Source: Rhizobium sp. AC27/96 (lineage in GTDB: Bacteria; Pseudomonadota; Alphaproteobacteria; Rhizobiales; Rhizobiaceae). Taken from it: a DNA stretch of 64,000 nt. Within the stretch, counting starts at the first letter, position 1. The number at the start of each line of letters is the position of its first letter. Positions 58,517 through 64,000 of the stretch are shown here, one piece after another. Location: the NCBI RefSeq assembly GCF_001692325.1, contig NZ_LXKN01000010.1:89382-153381 (forward strand), given 5' to 3'. The notes beneath the pieces are model-generated. The model did no database searches and was not told where the DNA came from. It worked only from the letters and a program-made list of their open reading frames with translations. The position numbers and the translations under genes are program-made.

Positions 58517-59005
58517 ATGACGATTTTGAACGTTTACAATAACAATCCGTTAATAGATGGCCGGCAGTCGGAACGTGCCATGCTTGTACGCAAAGGCATG
58601 CAACTATTACTGCACGAAATGCGCCATGCCGTCTTGCCTGAGTTGCCGCTTTCCAGCGGTCGGAGGGCCGACCTCATCACCCTCTCCGAAAAGGGCGAGA
58701 TCTGGATCATCGAGATCAAGACATCGATCGAGGATTTCCGCGTCGACCGCAAATGGCCCGACTATCGGCAGCATTGCGATCGGCTGTTCTTCGCCACGCA
58801 CAAGGACGTGCCGCTGGATATCTTTCCGGAGGAATGCGGGCTTTTCCTGTCGGACGGCTACGGTGCCCACATGATCCGCGAGGCGCCGGAGCATCGCCTG
58901 GCGCCGGCAACCCGCAAGTCGGTGACGTTGAATTTCTCCCGCGCGGCCGCCCAGCGCCTGTTGTTGGCGGAATGGGCGACGGGCAAGTCCTTCGCGCCGG
59001 AATAG
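58517..59005 (+). CDS. mmcB: MmcB-family putative DNA repair nuclease
   Basis: A 162-residue protein of the MmcB family, known from Caulobacter as a DNA damage-induced gene whose loss sensitises cells to mitomycin C. The PD-(D/E)XK-like motif is visible: D52 (GRRADLITL), then E66 and K68 (IWIIEIKTS), followed by DFRVDRKWPDYRQHCDRLFFATH. There is no signal peptide. I saw no clear alphaproteobacterial LexA box (GTTC-N7-GTTC) in its upstream 180 bp. It diverges from the L,D-transpeptidase and is convergent with actR. Confidence 0.87.
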   Translation: MTILNVYNNNPLIDGRQSERAMLVRKGMQLLLHEMRHAVLPELPLSSGRRADLITLSEKGEIWIIEIKTSIEDFRVDRKWPDYRQHCDRLFFATHKDVPLDIFPEECGLFLSDGYGAHMIREAPEHRLAPATRKSVTLNFSRAAAQRLLLAEWATGKSFAPE

Positions 59006-59078
59006 GTCACTTTCCAGCGCAATTCCGGCCAGCGCAATTCCGGACGGAAAACCGCTGCACGCTTTTCCCGGAAATGCT

Positions 59079-59666
59079 CTATTTCGGCGCCCGCTTGGCA
59101 AGGATGCGCTGCAACGTGCGGCGATGCATGTTGAGGCGTCGCGCCGTTTCGGAGACGTTGCGCTCGCACATTTCATAGACGCGCTGGATATGCTCCCACC
59201 GCACGCGGTCGGCGGACATCGGATTCTCGGGCACTTCCGCCTTTTCGCCTGGGCGCTGCGTCAGCGCCGCATAGACGTCATCGGCGTCCGCGGGTTTGGC
59301 CAGATAGTCTAGCGCGCCGAGTTTGACGGCGGTGACGGCGGTGGCGATGTTGCCGTATCCGGTCAAGACGACGATATGCGTGTCGTCGCGCTTCTGCCTA
59401 ATGGCTTCGATGACATCCAGGCCGTTGCCGTCGCCGAGGCGAAGGTCGACGACCGCATATTGCGGCGGGTTGGCCTTGGTCTTGGCAACGCCTTCCGCCA
59501 CTGATTCCGCCGTCTCGACCACGAAGCCGCGGGTCTCCATGGCGCGCGCCAGCCGGCGCAGGAACGGGCCGTCGTCATCGACGATCAGCAATGTCGCATC
59601 CGCGCCGATATGGGCAGCAGCGTCCTTGTCCCCGGCATGCGGGGCGGCAAGCTCTTTATCCGTCAT
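59079..59666 (-). CDS. actR: Redox response regulator ActR (RegA/PrrA family)
   Basis: A 195-residue global regulator of redox, nitrogen, carbon and acid-response genes, partner of ActS. The receiver domain has LLIVDDDGPFLRRL and phosphoacceptor D74 (AVVDLRLGDGNG). The C-terminal HTH, VRWEHIQRVYEMCERNVSETARRLNMHRRTLQRIL, is almost invariant in the RegA/PrrA/ActR group. The ATG at 59666 is chosen; an upstream ATG at 59690 is less likely. It lies 75 bp after actS on the same strand. Confidence 0.96.
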   Translation of the reverse strand: MTDKELAAPHAGDKDAAAHIGADATLLIVDDDGPFLRRLARAMETRGFVVETAESVAEGVAKTKANPPQYAVVDLRLGDGNGLDVIEAIRQKRDDTHIVVLTGYGNIATAVTAVKLGALDYLAKPADADDVYAALTQRPGEKAEVPENPMSADRVRWEHIQRVYEMCERNVSETARRLNMHRRTLQRILAKRAPK

Positions 59667-59741
59667 TCTATCTTCTATCCCGGCGATCATCCGCCTGCAT
59701 ATTCTACCAATTTTGACAGCCGTTGTTTTAAGCCGTGAAAA

Positions 59742-61079
59742 TCATTTTGTCGAATTACTGTCGATCAACATGCGCGGCCATTCGACGCGGACGCGGGCTC
59801 CCGGCGTTTCCGGATCGCGGTTTCCGAAGGAGAGAGCGGCGCCGGAGCGCTCGAGCAGGGTCTTGGCGATGAAGAGGCCAAGCCCAAGACCACCTGCCGT
59901 ATCGTCTCGCTGCCGTGTCGTCACATAAGGCTCGCCGATCCGCATCAGTATCTCCGGCGAATAGCCGTTGCCGTCGTCCTCGATGACGATCGTCAGCGTA
60001 TCGGTGGTATATTCCACGGTGACGGTCACCGTCTTGCGGGCATAATCGATGGCATTCTCGATCAGGTTGCCGAGCCCATACATGATGCCGGCATTGCGGT
60101 TGAGCACCGGCTCGCCGGCTCGTGGGCTTCTCTCTATCAGTTCCAGAGCGATCCCGAATTCGCGATGCGGAGCGATGACCTCTTCCATCATCGACGACAG
60201 CGTCAGCCGCCGCATATGCGCCTCGTCCTCCGAGGAGAGCGTCGTCAGCCGCCGCAGGATATCGCGGCAACGTTCGCTCTGGCTGCGCAGCAGCGCCACA
60301 TCCTCGCGGAACCGGTCGTCCTCCTTGAGTTCGCGCTCCATCTCCTTGGCGACGACACTGATGGTCGCAAGCGGCGTGCCGAGCTCATGCGCCGCCGCCG
60401 CCGCCAGCCCGTCGAGCTGGGAGAGGTGCTTTTCCCGCTGCAGCACCAGCTCCGTCGCGGCCAGGGCATCGGCAAGCTGCGACGCCTCCATGGAGACGCG
60501 ATAGGCATAGAAAGCCGCAAACGCCATGGTGGAAGCGATGGAGCACCATACGCCCAGCTGCATCACGCTGTGCACGCTGGTGGCAACACCGTCATACCAG
60601 GGCAGCGGGAAAGGCGAGAAGGCAAGGCCGGTAATGCAGATCATCGCCAGCCCGATCAGCGTCATGCTGTAGCGGATCGGCTGCGAGGCGAAGGAAATGA
60701 TGACGGGCACGCAGACCAGGATCGAGAAGGGATTGGCCAACCCGCCGGTAATCAGCAGCAGCCCGCAAAGCTGCAGAAGATCGACACTGAGCAGCGCGAA
60801 GGCCGCCGGCGGCTCCAGCCGGTGCGTCGGCGGAAAGCGCAGGGTCAGGAAGAAGTTGATCCAGGCGAGGCAGGCAATCAGCACGCAGCACGGCATCAGC
60901 GGCATCGGGAACTTCAGCCAGAAGGCGACGATCATGACAGTCACAGTCTGGCCGCCGACGGCAAGCCAGCGCAGGCGCACCAGTGTCTGCAGCCTCAGCC
61001 GCCGGCTGCTGAGATGGCCGTCCTGAGCCTTGATCTCGGCCTCGGAGAGTTTTTCTAGTCCTCTGAAGAAGCGTGCCAT
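59742..61079 (-). CDS. actS: Redox sensor histidine kinase ActS (RegB/PrrB family)
   Basis: A 445-residue membrane kinase with six hydrophobic segments (about 40-190). The quinone-sensing heptapeptide GGLANPF is at 112-118. The H box has H231 (AAAHELGTPLATIS), and the redox-active cysteine of RegB corresponds to C271 (SQSERCRDILRRL). The ATPase domain has the N box and GGLGLGLFIAKTLLERSG. The start is 2 nt after the hrpB stop, so hrpB, actS and actR probably form one transcript. Motif order matches RegB closely. Confidence 0.95.
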   Translation of the reverse strand: MARFFRGLEKLSEAEIKAQDGHLSSRRLRLQTLVRLRWLAVGGQTVTVMIVAFWLKFPMPLMPCCVLIACLAWINFFLTLRFPPTHRLEPPAAFALLSVDLLQLCGLLLITGGLANPFSILVCVPVIISFASQPIRYSMTLIGLAMICITGLAFSPFPLPWYDGVATSVHSVMQLGVWCSIASTMAFAAFYAYRVSMEASQLADALAATELVLQREKHLSQLDGLAAAAAHELGTPLATISVVAKEMERELKEDDRFREDVALLRSQSERCRDILRRLTTLSSEDEAHMRRLTLSSMMEEVIAPHREFGIALELIERSPRAGEPVLNRNAGIMYGLGNLIENAIDYARKTVTVTVEYTTDTLTIVIEDDGNGYSPEILMRIGEPYVTTRQRDDTAGGLGLGLFIAKTLLERSGAALSFGNRDPETPGARVRVEWPRMLIDSNSTK

Positions 61080-61081
61080 CT

Positions 61082-63559
61082 TCAGGTCCCCCTTGGTTTG
61101 ACGCGTGTCGTCGGCGGCGCATCCGCCGGGGCTTCCGGCCAGGGGTGCCTCGGATAACGCCCGCGCATGTCGGCGCGCACATCCCTCCAGGATCCGGCCC
61201 AGAAGCCGGGCAGGTCGCGCGTCGTCTGGATCGGCCGATGCGCCGGCGATGTCAATTCCAGCACCAGCGGCAGTTTGCCACCGCCGATGGTCGGATGCTG
61301 CTTCAGGCCGAACAACTCCTGAACCCGAATGGTCAATAGCGGCTCCTCGCCATCATATTGTATAGGATGGCGCTGGCCGGTCGGCGCTTCGAAATGCGTC
61401 GGCGCCATCCGGCTGAGGTCGCGTTGCAGCTCATGCGGCACCAGCGCCATCAGCCCGTTCGAAAGCCCGCCCGATGCAATGTCGGAAAGGCCGCGCGCCT
61501 CTGTCTGGAATGGTGTGAACCAGTCGTCGAGCCGTGCGAGCAAGGCCTCGTCGCTCATGTCGGGCCAGGGCTCGCCGATCGTGCGGTATAGAAAGCCTAT
61601 CCGCGCCCGCAATTGCGCCGCCTCCTTGGAAAAGGGCAGTGCGTCGATCCCGAGCTCGCGAATTCCTTCGGCCAGCGCCTTTGCCGCCTGTTCGCCGGAG
61701 GGGCGCGGCAGAGGCGTTTCCTCGAAGATGATGGCGCCGAGCCGCGTGGCGCGCCGCGCCCGCACCTGCCGGCTAGCTTTGTCGAAGAAACTCTGATCCT
61801 CGGTGCGGATCTCGCCCGGCAGATGTTCCTCGACATCCCCTCGCGAAATCTCGGCAGCAGCAAGAATACGTGCCTGTGCCGCGCGCCCGGTGAGATCGGC
61901 GATAACGAGCATCGGCGATCCGGCAAGGCGCTCCGTTTCCGGCAGTTCCGCACCGCGCCCATTCGCCATGACGAAGCGTCCGCGGCCGCCGCGCTGCAGG
62001 GCGATCCGGTCCGGAAAGGCATGCAGCAGCAATGAGCCGGCCAGCGCAGGCGTCGTGGAGGCGGCAGCCCGGTTGTCGCCGGCGGCCGATGCCAGCCTCC
62101 CCGCAAGCCGGCGTGCTGCCTCGGCGCGTTCGCCCTTTTCCGTCTTGAAGCGCCGCAACCGTTCTTCGAGATCAATGCTCTGTCCGCCGAGCCCCTGTTC
62201 CGTCAGCAATACGGCCACCAACGCCGCTTCGCGCCCCTGGCCGGATTCGGCGGCAGAGATCACCATCGCCGCCAGTCGCGGCGGCAACGCTAGCTCTCGC
62301 ATCAGGCGGCCACGCGCCGTCAGGCCGTTTTCCGCATCGAGCGCCCCCAGTTGGCGCAACAGCGATCGTGCCTCTGCAAGCGTGATGACCGGTGGCTGGT
62401 CGGCGAAGGCGAGGGTCGCCGGATCCTGTACGCCCCAATGCGCGAGATCGAGCGCCAGACCGGAGAGATCGCTGGAGAGGATCTGCGGTGGCGTGAAGGC
62501 AGGCAATGCCGCCGTCTGGCCGGGATGCCAGAGACGAATGGCAATGCCCGGCTCGGTTCGCCCGGCGCGGCCGGCCCGCTGATCGGCCGAGGCGCGCGAC
62601 ACGCGCACCGTTTCCAGCCGCGTAATGCCGGTCGAGGCCTCGAAGACGGGTAACCGCTGCAGGCCGCTATCGATAACGATGCGCACGCCATCGATAGTAA
62701 TCGATGTCTCGGCGATCGAGGTCGCCAGCACGATCTTGCGGGTACCCTGCGGTGCCGGCCGGATTGCCGCGTCCTGCTGCTTCTGGCTGAGATTGCCGTA
62801 AAGCGGTGCGATCATCGTCGCGGGGCCGAACCGGCCTTCAAGCCTTTCGGCGGTGCGGGTGATTTCGGCCTGTCCCGGAAGGAAGGCGAGGATGGAGCCC
62901 TGTTCGCTGGCGTGCGCATCGAGGATTGCCCGCGTCACCGTATCCTCGATCCGCTCGCCGGCTGGCCGGTCCTGATGACGGATGTCGATCGGGAAACTGC
63001 GGCCCATGCTCTCTATCACAGGCGGATGTCCGAGCAGGGTTGCGACACGCTCCACGTCGAGTGTCGCCGACATCACCAGAATGCGAAGATCCTCGCGCAG
63101 CGCCGATTGTACGTCGAGTGCCAGCGCCAGACCGAAATCCGCATCGAGCGAGCGCTCGTGAAATTCGTCGAAGATGACGGTTGAGACGCCGGAGAGTTCG
63201 GGATCCTCCAGGATCATCCGCGCGAACACGCCTTCCGTCACCACCTCGATCCGGGTTTTGACTGAGATGCGATTATCCAGCCGCATGCGATAGCCGACAG
63301 TGTCGCCGACCTGTTCGTTGAGCAAGGACGCCATGCGGGCCGCCGCCGCCCTTGCCGCGAGCCGCCGTGGCTCCAGAACGATGATCTTGTCATCGCCGCG
63401 CCATTCCTGACCCAATAGGAAAAGCGGGACCAAGGTCGTCTTGCCGGCGCCGGGCGGTGCTGAGAGCACGGCGCGCCCATGTTCGCTGAGAGCCACGCCG
63501 ATATCGGCGAGCACATGGGTGACCGGCAGTTCGGGTAATGGAGGCACTCTATATGTCAC
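61082..63559 (-). CDS. hrpB: ATP-dependent helicase HrpB
   Basis: A DEAH-type helicase of 825 residues; its cellular role is not well defined. Motif I has K40 (LSAPPGAGKTTLVPL), motif II is FDEFHERS, motif III is LVMSATLD, and motifs V and VI are present (LATSIAETSITIDGVRIVIDSG, SADQRAGRAGRTEPG). The HrpB C-terminal domain is complete, with the LPLVLELTSPAHRPIQTTRDLPGFW signature near the end. The start GTG at 63559 is supported by GTGA overlap with a 24-codon frame upstream that has a strong ribosome binding site; GTG at 63547 is an alternative. actS follows after 2 nt. Confidence 0.95.
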   Translation of the reverse strand: MTYRVPPLPELPVTHVLADIGVALSEHGRAVLSAPPGAGKTTLVPLFLLGQEWRGDDKIIVLEPRRLAARAAAARMASLLNEQVGDTVGYRMRLDNRISVKTRIEVVTEGVFARMILEDPELSGVSTVIFDEFHERSLDADFGLALALDVQSALREDLRILVMSATLDVERVATLLGHPPVIESMGRSFPIDIRHQDRPAGERIEDTVTRAILDAHASEQGSILAFLPGQAEITRTAERLEGRFGPATMIAPLYGNLSQKQQDAAIRPAPQGTRKIVLATSIAETSITIDGVRIVIDSGLQRLPVFEASTGITRLETVRVSRASADQRAGRAGRTEPGIAIRLWHPGQTAALPAFTPPQILSSDLSGLALDLAHWGVQDPATLAFADQPPVITLAEARSLLRQLGALDAENGLTARGRLMRELALPPRLAAMVISAAESGQGREAALVAVLLTEQGLGGQSIDLEERLRRFKTEKGERAEAARRLAGRLASAAGDNRAAASTTPALAGSLLLHAFPDRIALQRGGRGRFVMANGRGAELPETERLAGSPMLVIADLTGRAAQARILAAAEISRGDVEEHLPGEIRTEDQSFFDKASRQVRARRATRLGAIIFEETPLPRPSGEQAAKALAEGIRELGIDALPFSKEAAQLRARIGFLYRTIGEPWPDMSDEALLARLDDWFTPFQTEARGLSDIASGGLSNGLMALVPHELQRDLSRMAPTHFEAPTGQRHPIQYDGEEPLLTIRVQELFGLKQHPTIGGGKLPLVLELTSPAHRPIQTTRDLPGFWAGSWRDVRADMRGRYPRHPWPEAPADAPPTTRVKPRGT

Positions 63560-63630
63560 GCCTGCCGGCTCCGCACATATTCATAGGGCAGGATCGCGGT
63601 GCGCGCCTGCTCATCGTCGAGGACCAACAT
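63556..63630 (-). CDS. Small frame (24 residues) translationally coupled to hrpB
   Basis: ATG at 63630 opens a 24-codon frame whose product begins MLVLDDEQARTAILPYEY. AAGGAG lies 6 nt upstream, the best ribosome binding site in this region. Its TGA overlaps the hrpB GTG start (GTGA). I know of no family for it. The spacing and overlap look like a translated leader or small protein that drives hrpB translation; no other evidence exists. Confidence 0.5.
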   Translation of the reverse strand: MLVLDDEQARTAILPYEYVRSRQA

Positions 63631-63903
63631 TCTCCGCTCCTTCTGTAGCTTGATTTCTATTAGGTGCTGGGTGGGAGACTGGCAATGCGAGGATTGTCGG
63701 GCCGAGGGGCGCTAGGCGGCCCCGCAAAGGCGTGAATCCGCCTCTCTGAAAGCCGCCTGCTGGACGTTTTGCCCGAAAGGAGTAAAATGAATCCGGAAAT
63801 GGGGTTTGAACGGGGCGAATTTCCCAGAATTTTTGCCACTTTATCAAATCTCTCTTTTTTATCAATGTGTTAGAAAAATGTCAGAATTTTTACAGTATGA
63901 GTG
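63631..63903. other. Spacer between hrpB and the rRNA promoter
   Basis: This 273-bp stretch changes from GC-rich (63631-63775) to strongly AT-rich (63820-63900) just before the rRNA promoter. The AT-rich part, with runs of A and T (TTTTTTATCAA, AGAAAAATG, AATTTTTACAG), is placed like an UP element. Apart from the 28-codon frame at 63787, nothing gene-like was found. Confidence 0.5.
63787..63873 (+). CDS. Possible small frame (28 residues) upstream of the rRNA promoter
   Basis: ATG at 63787 follows AAAGGAG at 63776-63782 with a 4-nt gap. The product begins MNPEMGFERGEFPRIF and ends in a hydrophobic stretch (LSNLSFLSMC). The stop TAG at 63871 is 30 nt before the rRNA promoter -35. It may be chance, since the AT-rich second half is probably part of the promoter region. 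Confidence 0.25.
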   Translation: MNPEMGFERGEFPRIFATLSNLSFLSMC

Positions 63904-63933
63904 TTGACTTGGTTCGGAGGTAGGGTCTATAAG
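63904..63933 (+). promoter_or_regulatory. Candidate ribosomal RNA operon promoter
   Basis: TTGACT at 63904 and TATAAG at 63928 with 18-bp spacing, preceded by an AT-rich tract. The arrangement and the following GAACGAGGGCGGCGG leader resemble rRNA operon promoters of rhizobia as I remember them. The 16S gene would begin beyond the window. Confidence 0.6.
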
Positions 63934-64000
63934 CCCGATCACTGAACGAGGGCGGCGGCGCTGCTGGCGACGAAGTCCTTCGCTCTAGTGTTTCCTGGAT
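63934..64000 (+). ncRNA. Probable start of the rRNA operon leader transcript
   Basis: The 67 bases after the candidate promoter are GC-rich and carry no open frame with a ribosome binding site. If the promoter is right, this is the untranslated leader of a 16S-23S-5S operon cut by the window edge. No 16S sequence is yet present. Confidence 0.45.

Noticed and set aside
63611..63865. An 84-codon minus-strand frame upstream of hrpB.
   Set aside because: It lacks family resemblance and crosses the AT-rich rRNA promoter region; the 24-codon frame in another phase has the better ribosome binding site and the overlap with hrpB.

Overview
The window reads as an ordinary chromosomal stretch of a rhizobium (Alphaproteobacteria, Rhizobiaceae, most likely Rhizobium or a close relative). 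The evidence is high GC content, the pairs ChvG/ChvI and ActS/ActR, a DivL-type tyrosine pseudo-kinase, a short HprK that lacks the N-terminal domain, the order divL-tsaE/amgK-murU-addB-addA-trxA, and the his cluster carrying a DUF2628 gene. The order coaE-dnaQ-secB at the left edge is the one usually found next to the chromosomal origin in this class, so the window probably lies just to one side of oriC. The right edge contains a good candidate ribosomal RNA operon promoter, with the rRNA itself beyond the end.

Layout. 1-5.3 kb: coaE (5' truncated), dnaQ, then secB and fxsA on the opposite strand, then a tightly overlapping operon timA-mltA-smr-XRE regulator. 5.4-12.5 kb: gyrB, a nitroreductase, DUF2218, a glutathionyl-hydroquinone reductase, a PLP decarboxylase and an FAH-family enzyme. 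12.6-15.7 kb: intracellular PHB depolymerase, DUF2852 and a YgjP-like metallopeptidase. 15.9-21.1 kb: trpF-trpB-trpA-accD-folC. 21.3-33.4 kb (minus strand): divL, a TsaE-AmgK fusion, murU-like, addB, addA, trxA, linked by overlaps or short gaps. 33.6-39.2 kb (minus strand): ahcY, HPr, EIIA-Man, hprK, chvG, chvI, facing pckA (39.6 kb). 41.3-43.7 kb: arfB, alkB and a GT87 membrane protein that overlaps coaA tail to tail. 43.7-48.3 kb (minus strand): hisB, DUF2628, hisH, hisA, hisF, hisE, coaA. 48.5-50.4 kb: hslV-hslU. 50.6-57.4 kb: a DUF1402 protein, a cytochrome P450, an orphan hydantoinase-A-type protein and malate synthase G. 57.7-63.6 kb: L,D-transpeptidase, mmcB, and the minus-strand unit hrpB-actS-actR.

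Several genes bear on peptidoglycan: MltA, the AmgK/MurU recycling pair, the L,D-transpeptidase and, by motif reading, DUF1402. Carbon and envelope signalling genes sit together (PTS phosphocarriers, HprK, ChvGI, pckA). No prophage, insertion sequence, CRISPR array, tRNA gene or obvious horizontally acquired island was seen.

The less ordinary signals are at small scale: a 24-codon reading frame with a strong ribosome binding site that overlaps the hrpB start, two other short frames with good ribosome binding sites, a three-half-site palindrome upstream of ahcY, long hairpins between trpA and accD and between chvI and chvG, two inverted-pair copies of an intergenic repeat, and the DUF1402 protein whose motifs look like those of a lytic transglycosylase. 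I found no clear evidence of a wholly new multi-gene system.
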